From: Nematostella vectensis | Taxonomy: Eukaryota; Cnidaria; Anthozoa; Actiniaria; Edwardsiidae | Assembly: GCF_932526225.1 (NCBI RefSeq) | Contig: NC_064045.1 | Coordinates: 4,918,498 to 4,982,497 of the forward strand | DNA: 64,000 nt | Direction: 5' to 3' | Part shown: piece after piece, positions 11,201-25,434 of the stretch | Layout: each line of letters begins with the position of its first letter | Position numbering within the stretch: position 1 is the stretch's first letter | Notes under the pieces: generated by a model | The model's input: only the letters and a program-made list of their open reading frames with translations | Told to the model about the DNA's origin: nothing | Databases searched by the model: none | Program-made: the position numbers and the translations under genes

Positions 11201-14200
11201 AATTTCGGGGAGCGTCTCGCAATCCCGGCCTTTGGATCCAGCGGGCAACGCGTACAGCCCCAGACCGTTGTACACGACTTCCGGAAACCTTATTCGTCCA
11301 CCGCCTCTCTCGTCAGCTTCATCGCAAACACGCTTACCCGTCATACGCGCGGGACACCCCGCCTCAGGGGCCATCACTAGCGCAGCGAATCAGAGGCCGA
11401 TTATGCCGAACTATCAGGCGTTTTCTCAGGGCGTGGCTCGAACACAGGGCTCTTCGCATACCCATGTTCACGGCTTGCTCCAGGCGCCGAAGGGGGCCAT
11501 TCGCCAAGTGCCTCACACGGGGGCTGGGCAAAGTGCGAGGACCATTATCACCAACGGGAATATCCAGGTAAAAACATGAAAGAAAATCATGGTGAACATT
11601 CGCCTTTTATTTTCAGTAATACCGAAGTGCCTCTTGTTTTTCAGGCTATGAAACCAGGCGTAATTCAAACAATCCACCACTCCGCAAACTCTGTGGTCTC
11701 TCAGCCCCGACCGATTGCCGCCGCTTCTCCGAAGCATCATTTAAGCAATTCGACGTTCGTCCGAACATCGACAATCGCTTCCGGACCGATGCTGAGTCGC
11801 CCCGAGATGGACGGTAGACGCTTCGTTGATGACGACGAGGACGAAGGAGGCGCCGAGCACGCGCGTGAGGGCGGTGACGGAGGCATGGTGCCGGTTGCTG
11901 GGCAACCAGAAGTACGCAAGAAGCGGGACCTGTGGTGGCTGAAGAAGAAACGAAGAAAGCGATCTCGTCTGACTTTTATAAAGCCGAGGAATAAACGCAA
12001 GGATGTCGACGAGCCAGGTGAGAGAGAGCGAGAGAGAGCGAGAGAGAGCGAGGATGAGTGAAAGCCGCATTGTCACCAGTTTACTTCCGGTCGATTACGT
12101 AACAATATTCGATGATTTTTAACGAAAACGCGAAAAAATATTTCAAAATGTTGAAAGCAGTGTGCCTATTGGAAGTTTTTGTGACGAAAGGCCTTATGGG
12201 GCCTCTCGTTTGGAGGATGTGATTGATAATTTAGAGCGGATGGCCTTAAATATCTCGGATTCTTATGTCTTTTAACGGTCGTGGTTTCCGTCGTCTGATA
12301 TCGAGACTTCGTTCTGAAATAAGATCATATGATGTGTTTGACAGAACAGAAAGCTCTAAATGACATTGAACTGTTTGCACGAGGCCTAGTTGTCGTTTGT
12401 GGAACGTTGATACAGCCTTACTAGTCTGAACTTTTAATACAGAGTAGGTGGATACGCAGGCCCCAGATGTGACAGAGTAGGTGGATACACAGGCCCCAGA
12501 TGTGACAGAGTAGGTGGATACACAGGCCCCAGATGTGACAGAGTAGGTGGATACGCAGGCCCCAGATGTGACAGAGTAGGTGGATACGCAGGCCCCAGAT
12601 GTGACAGAGTAGGTGGATACGCAGGCCCCAGATGTGACAGAGTAGGTGGATACGCAGGCCCCAGATGTGACAGAGTAGGTGGATACGCAGGCCCCAGATG
12701 TGACAGAGTAGGTGGATACGCAGATGTGACAGAGTAGGTGGATACACAGGCCCCAGATGTGACAGAGTAGGTGGATACACAGGCCCCAGATGTGACAGAG
12801 TAGGTGGATACGCAGGCCCCAGATGTGACAGAGTAGGTGGATACGCAGGCCCCAGATGTGACAGAGTAGGTGGATACGCAGGCCCCAGATGTGACAGAGT
12901 AGGTGGATACGCAGATGTGACAGAGTAGGTGGATACACAGGCCCCAGATGTGACAGAGTAGGTGGATACGCAGGCCCCAGATGTGACAGAGTAGGTGGAT
13001 ACGCAGGCCCCAGATGTGACAGAGGTGTAAATCCTTGAATCTGTAAATCCAAACTGCCCAAAATCCCGTCCCCATACTACAAGCAAACAAGAAATACTCT
13101 GTGAAATATAACGATTTGTCTGAAATAAACTCTTGTTATTGGAAACACTAACGGTCCCGATGGCGTATGTAAGATAAATTGTTTCCTGGTTTTTAACATT
13201 TTCCATTAAGGGTGCTGCTCATGATTTGCAAAACGTTTCTCCAGGATCCTCTGATATGGCGAACATAAAGCATGAACCAATGGAAGATGATGCCGACCTT
13301 CACGAATTTGGCTCATCGGAGAAGTCGACGCGCGGGAGGCTTATGAATAAAGATGTGGTGCTTCGCCTTGCAGGGGAGGGAGAGGGGCAGTTCCTTATCG
13401 GCGACGAGACTGACCCTGATTGGGACGAGAGCTTTGAACGGAAGAAGATAAAAGTTCCGAAGAAGAAGGGGATGGGCCGTGGTGGATCACGAAGAGGTAC
13501 CGATCATCCCGTTGCCTTACGATAAATCATTGCGTTGACTTAAAGAACCCTAGTCAGACACGCCTTTGTTTTCGTTCAACTTTTAAATAGCCACCTTAAA
13601 AAAATCTCGTACCAAATGGAATCGAAAACATCACATAGCTTTCCCAAATCAGCCGATGGAAATGGATGCTTTCTTTCACTTTGCTAGGATAAAAAAATGG
13701 AAGTTGACGGAGACTCCTTTTTAAGACCCGACAAAGCATTTATATTGGAAGTGATAATGGATAGTTTATACGGTATTACACAAGCAGAAACCTTTACCTT
13801 GGGGGTATTTTTAACGCAGACTCAGATTATATACAACGACACTCTTATTGCGCGCCCTGATTTGTTAAGGGTCCTTGGGTTATTAGAGGATACACGCACG
13901 CTTGGCGTTAGCATGCGCGCTTTCTCCCCAAAAACTAGAATGTAACGTAAGAAAAATTTTTCTTGTTGTATAAAACAAATAGCTGTCAATTTTTGCGTGC
14001 GACTGTCCTCTAATAAATGCACAGATGACGTCACAGCGTGCCGTGAACAACAGTCACGCACGTACTTTTTTGTTCATGACACGCTATGACGTCATCTGTG
14101 CATTTATTAGAGGGCAGTCGAACGGAAAAATTAGATCTATTTGTTCAATTGTGTTCTAGGTAGGCACTAGAGTAAGTACGCAGCTGCTTTGTCTTCTATC

Positions 14201-15792
14201 ATCCTTGTTCTACAAAGGAGTTCTTTTGTCTCTATTCTTCTCGTTCTTTGTGTCGAGGTGCAAATATTGTTCATTTTCCCAATCAAATTGCAGCTTGTAA
14301 GAGCTGCGTACTGGCCCATGCACTAGGCTTATTTGATAAATGTGATAATGTCTTGTATTCGTAGACACCTATTTCAAATAAGGTTGCACTCGGAGAATCT
14401 GTGTATCGTAACCCAAGAAGAACATTCGCATGGCTTTCAGATACAAAATTCAGCCGTTTATATGCTACCCATGAGCCACCACGGGGTACGACACTGATTC
14501 TCGGCGCAACCGAAATAGGTGTATACGTATTGTGTTCTATGGAGGCACTAGGCTTATTTGATAGATGTGATAATTTTATTATTCACCAGATGGAACGCCC
14601 GAGCTTTCTCCCTCATACACCGGCAACTCGCCCCAGTTTCTCCTCCCCTCGTCCTCAGACATGGCCGATAACCCGTATGCGCGACGCATGGTGGTCAACT
14701 CGTCCCCAGGTCCCGCCTCGCCCGGGTTCAGCACAGAATCCCCAAGGGGTATGTCTACCCAGAAATCATCTCGAGGTGGGAGGTCCGCCTCCTTTTCATC
14801 CAGTGAGGGAAGAGGTGGGTTGGCATTCGGTTTACTTGCAAACTTTCTTAAAAACACGAGGTTCCGCTATAAAAGGGAAAGCTCCTCCCACCCCGGGCTC
14901 TAATGCAATTATAATCAGAACACTGCCAAGCTAGCAGTCACAAATTATGAGTATCCTGTAAAATTGCTGATCTCTGAGCCTCAGTCGGCTGGAATAAAAC
15001 TATTCTTGCACAGGTAACAAGACAGTTTTGTTAAGAAATTCATAAATTAGTCACTAATGATGATGATGGCCAGAAAACAATAGCCATTCTGACTGATTCA
15101 TTCCACAGGTCGTGGGCATTCCTCCTCTCCGTACCCTCCTCAGTCAGCCATTCGCTCTGCCTCTACTTCCAACGCCCCAGCCAGCTCCAGAGCACCAGTC
15201 CCCTCGCGGCCCAAGAAGAGCATCGGCATAAATACGTCACTTCCGGGCTGCTTGAATCAGCGGTCGCCTGACCTCCCCACTAATCCAGTGGTGTGGTCTG
15301 TCGATCAAGTCGTGGCCTACATCCGGTCTACAGATTGCGCTCAGTACGCAGCGGTCTTCCAGGAAGAGGTTGGTGTTACTTTTATTTCAGTCGGGGGGGG
15401 GGGGGGGGGGTTGCGATGAGGTGTGTGTAAGTGTTGAAGGGGGGAGGGGGGGGGGGGAGTGAAGCGTAAAGACGAGGAAGCAGATAGTATTTCTAATCCT
15501 GACTTTTGAATTAAGATCAGTGAAGGCGAAACTGAATGGTAACTTATCGACACAGGAAATACATTTTTATTTTAAAAAAATCGGAATTTCGTGGTTCTTA
15601 CATGCCTTATTTACTTCTCCACAACCTTTTGTCAAACACATGCTAATTAGATGTTTTTGATGACAGGAGATTGACGGACCTGCCCTCATGATGTTGACAC
15701 GTGACGCTCTCATGCAGTTCACGCCCATGAAGCTCGGCCCAACCCTCAAAATGTGCAGCTACATCGCGCAGCTCAGACTGAGGGCCAGGTGA
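5730..15792 (+). CDS. SFMBT/Scm-like Polycomb-group protein (3' part)
   Basis: Nine exons in continuous phase: 5730..5983, 8124..8259, 9211..9683, 10704..11567, 11645..12017, 13245..13496, 14590..14814, 15109..15368, 15667..15792 (stop). They encode 987 residues. Order of parts: a SLED domain (first two exons, ending in a Cys-rich stretch with ICCEYF and PCPDQC); a long Pro/Ala/Val-rich, probably disordered linker with basic clusters ([25 protein letters not shown]) that could be nuclear signals; an acidic patch; and a C-terminal SAM domain ([20 protein letters not shown], then EIDGPAL and KLGPTLK). SLED plus SAM with the STDC motif fits SFMBT best. Scm has the same two domains and cannot be excluded. 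Family members bind methylated histones through MBT repeats and act in Polycomb silencing. The first exon needs one upstream base, so the gene continues 5', but no MBT repeat is visible in the window. Confidence 0.85.
7106..8109. mobile_element. Non-autonomous PIF/Harbinger-like element
   Basis: Starts with GGGGCGGACC and ends with its exact complement GGTCCGCCCC. A TTA target-site duplication flanks it (7103..7105 and 8110..8112), which is the PIF/Harbinger pattern. The subterminal parts are also related (AGTGATGGGGGG at the left, CCCCCCTATCACT at the right). No transposase frame is present. Its right end is only 14 bases before SFMBT exon 8124. Confidence 0.75.
8273..8672. mobile_element. 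Foldback element rich in GTTTTCG motifs
   Basis: The left end (GACCCCATCCCCACGTATCC) and right end (GGATACGTGGGGACGGGGTC) are near-perfect inverted repeats that extend about 50 bases inward. The inside is full of GAAAACG/CGTTTTC motifs in both orientations. It starts 13 bases after an SFMBT exon. It has no open frame of its own. Superfamily not assigned. Confidence 0.75.
8748..8968 (-). repeat. Dispersed repeat family A, copy 1
   Basis: Same family as 38596..38823 (-), 51073..51303 (+) and 60922..61139 (+). Shared parts include the GAACATTCTTTAAG/CGATCAACC-type end, a run reading ACTTCAAAATAACAATCTAC in the plus copies, a GATGGAAATGGATGC-like segment, and an ATAAAATGG-type end. About 220 bases, no coding sequence. 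Class unknown; the size is MITE-like. Confidence 0.6.
9211..12017 (+). CDS. Disordered linker exons of the SFMBT/Scm-like gene
   Basis: Exons 9211..9683, 10704..11567 and 11645..12017 encode a long Pro/Ser/Val/Ala-rich linker. Basic clusters are at its start ([10 protein letters not shown]) and end (KKKRRKRSR), with an acidic patch (DDDEDE) before the last cluster. No folded domain is recognisable. The exon of 864 bases is the largest in the gene. GC content is visibly higher than in the surrounding introns. Confidence 0.8.
10195..10690 (+). repeat. 25-bp minisatellite in SFMBT intron
   Basis: About 19-20 tandem units with core GTAGTCTGTTTGATAACAT and variants GTTGTCTG and GATAGCAT. The array ends directly against the polypyrimidine tract of the exon at 10704. 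Each unit contains a TGATAAC branch-point-like motif and most contain a TCTGTAG. Long antisense frames through the array are products of the periodicity, not genes. Confidence 0.9.
12064..12298 (-). repeat. Dispersed repeat family B, copy 1
   Basis: Begins with CGCATTGTCACCAGTTTACT and shares GATTACGTAACAAT and a GATGATTTTTAACG block with 62945..63193 and 18281..18527. In the full copy at 62945 the two ends are inverted repeats (ATTGTCACCAGTTTACTTC and complement), so this is probably a MITE. The copy here lacks one terminus. Confidence 0.65.
12441..13026 (+). repeat. 33-bp minisatellite in SFMBT intron
   Basis: About 18 tandem units built on GAGTAGGTGGATACGCAGGC plus CCCAGATGTGACA; at least two units lack the GGCCCC part. 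It lies between exons 12017 and 13245. Because 33 is a multiple of three, all frames that lack a stop stay open, which gives false ORFs of up to about 270 codons on the minus strand. Confidence 0.92.
13245..13496 (+). CDS. Acidic/basic exon of the SFMBT/Scm-like gene
   Basis: Phase-1 exon between CTCCAG and GTACCG. It encodes a [15 protein letters not shown] segment, which contains an IKHEP sequence resembling a SUMO-acceptor consensus, then an acidic stretch ([13 protein letters not shown]) and a basic one ([10 protein letters not shown]). The SUMO reading is an inference from the short motif only. Confidence 0.75.
13615..13720 (+). repeat. Dispersed repeat family C, copy 2
   Basis: Contains CCAAATCAGCCGATGGAAAT and CACTTTGCTAGGAT as in the copy at 720..880. 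It lies in an SFMBT intron. No coding sequence. Confidence 0.5.
13990..14130. mobile_element. Hairpin MITE containing TGACGTCA sites
   Basis: Long near-perfect palindrome with arms of about 59 bases. Both arms contain CTCTAATAAATGCACAGATG, in opposite orientation, next to GACGTCA. Each arm carries a TGACGTCA (CRE-type) octamer. About 20 bases separate the arms. It lies in an SFMBT intron. Confidence 0.75.
14321..14580. mobile_element. MITE bracketed by a 30-base direct repeat at a 3' splice site
   Basis: An element at about 14366..14521 has ACACCTATTTC/GAAATAGGTGT ends, like the TA-flanked elements at 1007 and 51446. On both sides of it lies a copy of GCACTAGGCTTATTTGATA followed by (A/G)ATGTGATAAT (14321 and 14547). 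The second copy directly precedes the acceptor of exon 14590. Confidence 0.65.
14590..15792 (+). CDS. C-terminal SAM-domain exons of the SFMBT/Scm-like gene
   Basis: Exons 14590..14814, 15109..15368 and 15667..15792. The first two encode a Ser/Pro/Arg-rich tail of the linker. The SAM domain starts at VVWSVDQVV and is split by the last intron exactly before EIDG. SAM domains of this family polymerise or join other Polycomb SAM proteins. The stop follows four residues after the final SAM helix (QLRLRAR). Confidence 0.85.
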
Positions 15793-17700
15793 CCAAGCAA
15801 TTGAAGGCAACGGCCAATCGATCGCTGACATGTCAAGGCATGCTGGTTAACCAATTGCATAGCTAAATTGCGTAGCTCGCGGTCAGGTGACAGGCTGGGC
15901 AGCCAGGCTTTTTGCTAGATGACGGGGTTACAATGCCACGTTATTGCTAGTGCACAATAATGAAATAGATGAAAATCTTAGGTTTCTAGTATCTCGTTCC
16001 CAGTGTGATCGGTAAGCTCGGGGCCGGTGCAGTGAAACTGAGAAATCTACAATTGAGTTTGCAGAGCAATCAAGTATTCCTCTCCAGCCCTCCAGTGCAC
16101 ATGTCTGATATTGTCAAAGCCCGTCGATCGACAGTACTGGACGCAAGACTAGTTCCAGTACCACGCGGTTAAACCAGCCTTTTGTTTTGAAATGGCGGCG
16201 TTTTACCGGCGAACTGTCACATTTTGACAATGCTAAGAAAACTAGATCAAACTTAAGGCTAAAATTTTCTTTATGACCCCCTCATAATCAAACAAATCTG
16301 TCATCTTTTGTACAGTATGGTTTTAATGCTGTACAGTTATTCAAAACAGCGACCGAAGTCAGCCTTCGTACCTTTACTCGAACGATTCAACAATGAGGTT
16401 TTTTTTGTTTTCGCCAGAACACGCGCATGCGCATACGTTATTCAGCACTGTTCCGTCTATCCGACTTACTGGTTTCGTAGGCTTTGAAACCCTATGGAAA
16501 TGAGATGTTCATCTCAGTTAAATCCGCTTGAATACGACGAATTTCAATCCATCCTACAATCAAAACAGTTCAATTTTATTTCTGGAGTATCAAATAATAC
16601 ACGGAAAGTTGTATTCTCAAAAATAGTGAGAGTTTTGAATAAATAAAATAAAAACAACATTGTTACGCAAGTTGGACCTACGGAATTTAAACAGTCTGTC
16701 AGCCGCCATTTTGTCATCCTTGCAAAGTACCAAGTGCGAAAAAGCATCCATTTCCATCGGCGGATTTGGGGAAGCCAACGCGATATTTTCTATTGAATTT
16801 GGTAAATGGAGTATCAAACTTTATTTTTAGATAGTTATTTCGAGATTTTAGTACATCATTCAGTGCCGTTGCCGGCCTGAAACATTAAGGAAATATTGAG
16901 GGGGGGGGGGGGGGGTGGCACACCAACGCCCTTACTAGTTATTTCCTTATAATTTTTGAAAATATTGGGGGGTGGGGCATGCCCTAGTACTTGTGACGAG
17001 AATATAGGCCTTTTCTTCTTGACTAATTCAGTAGAGAATTTGCCAACAATCGCGATGTCTTTGCAGTTGATGATAGAATGCATGACCCCAAAAGTCAACT
17101 TATGATCAATCGATTATGAATCGTAAACTCTTGTAATAAATGGTTTTGGTATTCTTGGTAATAAATGGAGTATTGAGTATACTTTTTCTTTTCATTGCGA
17201 AGCGCGATACTGCGACCACTTGGTAGTTTAAGGATTTGAGAAAATAAGGATGCGAGAAACATCCAGTGCGCATCAGAACACGGACAATTCTTATCGCGCG
17301 CAACGTGGCCAGCAATTCACCTCCCCCACATCTTCCCACAACACTTTGCAACTCCAACAAAGAATTAGTGAAGACAAGAAAGGAGGGGAGTGGGGGTACT
17401 CGGATCAATGTCTGAGAACTCTTGGCATAGGAATAAGAGTCGTATCATAGTCAAGTCATATCCTTGAAAGCCCCTAACAACTTAAACTTTAAAAAAGTAC
17501 CAAGAACAAAGACAGCGAATTAATAACATTCTGTTTTCTTTAATTTTCCCTTCCAGGGCAACGGTAGAAACAATTTTCATATAAGATATAATATCTAGTC
17601 CAGTGTCTTCATCTAATTGACTAGTTTCCCGACGTATCTTTACAATGCGGCACACGCCAGATAGATGTGCCGTGATGTATTCTGGGTACCACCATGTGGC
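15793..17700. other. Convergent 3' intergenic region (SFMBT / GDH)
   Basis: Holds the 3' UTR of SFMBT (+) and the 3' flank of GDH (-). No gene was recognised. There are repeat fragments at 16450..16830 and a G-rich element-like segment at 16853..16990, whose inside (TTATAATTTTTGAAAATATT) resembles the element at 32415..32581. Confidence 0.5.
16450..16830 (-). repeat. Dispersed repeat, family C copy 3 and a neighbouring repeat
   Basis: The part 16675..16825 is the reverse complement of the family C block at 720 (ATTTCCATCGGCGGATTTGG). The part 16450..16700 resembles 29310..29560 (a GTAGGCT..GAAACCC segment, an AATTTCAATCCATCCTACAA-like segment, and AAAACAACATTGTTACGCAAGT against a similar run). 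No coding sequence. Confidence 0.55.
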
Positions 17701-22890
<5,190 letters not shown>

Positions 22891-23827
22891 CTACAGCCCT
22901 ACAAAAGTCATTTTATTATTCACGGTTAGGCATAATGCAAAGGGCATAGAGAATGGCACTGTTGATGGTGGACTTCCATAAGAATAGCATCGGCATCTGT
23001 GACTACAAATCTTTAAAAAAAGTAATGCCCGATGAATGCAAAGAAATTATAAGATTGAAGAGGGGCTTGTCCATTACAGTCAAGCCATGTCATGAAACTT
23101 GCATTTTCTTTTTAGTATGAAGGGTTTTGTAAGGTTAGTTAGGTAAGATCATGTGTTGAATAAAATAATAATAATAATAATAAATACAAACAGAAACTGG
23201 ACAGGGCCAGGATATCTCAAAGATGGAGGGGGGGGGGGGGGGGGGACAGCTCCAAAGGGTGGAAGAGATAACAATATATAAATCATTTATTAGGTGGTTA
23301 AATCTGCAGATTGACAATCATGTCAATCAAAGGGCAATGTAAAGTAAAATCATGTACATTCACTTTGCTTACCCTTTCCCCTTCAAAAAGTAATCGAAAC
23401 ACAAAGATATGATAAGATCGTAGGATCACGTGTATTTCACAGTCGAGGCACGTAATGAAACCTACACAGGGTCAAAAAGCTATCTACATCTGAAACCTTA
23501 TTTGCTATCGTTTGACATGAGCACGCGAAAACACGGAGTGATCACATGAATGGAAAGTACTCGGCACAAAACATATCAAAGTTCACTAGGGTAAAGGGCG
23601 GCGTGTGAGCTTACACGCACCTAAGTTATAAACAACAAGTGTTCTAACTTGTAATTTACAAAGTGTGCGATTGGAAATGCAAGCCCTGTGATCTTTATAG
23701 TATTGTATACGATTCAAGGAGCATTCATTTACTGTGCAGGTAGTCAAATGAGATAAATAATGTGCAATAAAATAGTACTTAAGCTTGGGTAAGTAAACTT
23801 ATACATTCGGTTCTATATTCGGTTCTG
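22891..23827. other. 5' region of GDH, no exon resolved
   Basis: The missing first GDH exon and promoter are expected here or a little further right. Several GT-like donors occur on the minus strand, but none gives a convincing ATG-bearing exon in phase 2. A (TAA)n microsatellite (about 23164..23183) and a poly-G tract (about 23227) are present. Confidence 0.35.
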
Positions 23828-24055
23828 ATGTGTGACTGCCTTCTGCAGTTCGATTCCAACGAAGAACTAGCTAAAGACGATACCAGAAAACAAGGCACGT
23901 TTTATGACAATTGTGCCAAAGACAAGACTTACCATTTTGATAGTTTAGCTGATAAAGCGCTTTATGTGAAGAAAATGAGAGAGATGGTGTATTATGCTGT
24001 TTCTTCGAAGGTCACCAGAGAGAGCAGCGAAGCTGTCCAAAGAAGAACACTATAA
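23828..24055 (+). CDS. Small protein or terminal exon of unknown function
   Basis: An open frame of 75 codons from ATG to TAA; the composition is charged and plausible for coding (FDSNEELAKDDTRKQG, then YHFDSLADKALYVKKMREMV). TTCTGCAG just inside the frame could instead be a 3' splice site, making this a last exon starting at FDSNEE. No signal peptide, membrane segment or known motif is seen, and I do not recognise the family. It is divergent to GDH. It could be chance. Confidence 0.35.
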   Translation: MCDCLLQFDSNEELAKDDTRKQGTFYDNCAKDKTYHFDSLADKALYVKKMREMVYYAVSSKVTRESSEAVQRRTL

Positions 24056-25434
24056 GGGTTTCCATACATTCGATCGGGATTGGACAAGGGACCTTGAGAG
24101 CTTGTCAGTGGATCATCACGTCTGTAATGTTTTGTCACGAAATCGCTTGAGGTAGCGTCACGCGTTTAATTATCGCAACAAGGCGTAGGCCGTAGGCTAA
24201 AATAAAATAATGATAAAAAAATATTTCCTAGATTCCCTTAAGGCAAGCTCTATCGAACAAATGGAATAACAAAGGTAAATCGAAATATAAATACGTCGCA
24301 TATTAATAATTGTTGCGTTACTAGTTGGACTTTGAAAAGGGCGAGGGGTTGTGATCTAAAAGCGCTTGCATAGATAGGAAAAACGAATGATATAGTCATC
24401 AATTCCTAGATACCAATACCTCGTAGATATCTGGCTCCCTATTCGAGCATAAGAAAAATCAATCAGTGGAGTCGTAATAGACGCCGTAGCATCTCGGAGG
24501 GCACATCTCTGGAGCCCGATGCTTTCGTCCGAGCAAAATAAATGACAGCTGCAGAAGTCACGCAATTTGATGACTTTTTTCTACGAGCACATCTACAAGT
24601 AAACTTTGTACCCGCCCGCTCAAAGTTCAATCAGAGTTCAATACAAACACTCTAGCATGCTCCAAAAATCCAGCAGACAAAATGTAACATTACTGTCGAA
24701 TCTGTTGTATCGCGACACCGCATTTTCAAAACGTCGATTTGTTTTTGTCTTTTGGGATTTTCTGTTTCGCCAGTCAAATTATTCTTAGCCAATTAGATTC
24801 TTGCCATCTCTCGCCTAGTGCAGTTGCCTGGCTTTCTGTCGCGACACTGTCTGGTTTTCCTCCAGAGGATAGCCAGGGAAGTGTACAAAGCGAGACTCTG
24901 ATTGGCTTAGAATTAGCCTGCTTGCAGGCGGTACTCGGTTATCATCGCGGAAAACCCTCTCCGTTGGATGATCGGGCGCCATATAGAATAAATTAGAATG
25001 GTTTTACTGACGGAAAAGAAAACCAAAACAAATCGTGTTTTGAAAACGCGGGTCGCGATACAACGGATTCGACAGTAACCACAGCCCTTTCGTGCGTGCA
25101 TGCCGCCCTAAAAAACATACAAATATTTCAGTTGTACCATGTTTATTGATACCATGCTTTCTATGTTTTGTTTAATATTATTCTCAGGGGGATTCCCTTT
25201 TACAGCGCTCTTGAATATCTAAGTTATTTTTTTGGACATAATTAACACATTGGCTTATTCTATAAAGGATATGTTTTTTTTTCGGGGGGGTCAAGAAAAA
25301 GGACAGATAAATAAAAAGTCAAATACAATATTTTGCTTTATTTTGGCAGGTTGCATGAGTGTGTGTCAGACCAAAACAGTCAGTTAATTTTGCCTCAGAC
25401 AATTCCAAAGTCTGATAATAAAAGTGAAAATGTG
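24056..25434. other. Intergenic region with a foldback element
   Basis: Apart from the element at 24690..25078 no gene or RNA is recognised. A candidate poly(A) signal for NUBP2 on the minus strand (AATAAA, plus-strand TTTATT) lies at 25338..25343. Confidence 0.45.
24690..25078. mobile_element. Foldback element with long inverted ends
   Basis: The left end (TTACTGTCGAATCTGTTGTA, then TCGCGACACCGC and TTTTCAAAACG) matches the reverse complement of the right end over about 65 bases with few differences. The termini read TTACTGTCG/CGACAGTAA. It has no transposase frame. Confidence 0.7.

Noticed and set aside
12246-13206. Three overlapping minus-strand frames of 218-271 codons
   Set aside because: Same effect: 33-bp array in an SFMBT intron.
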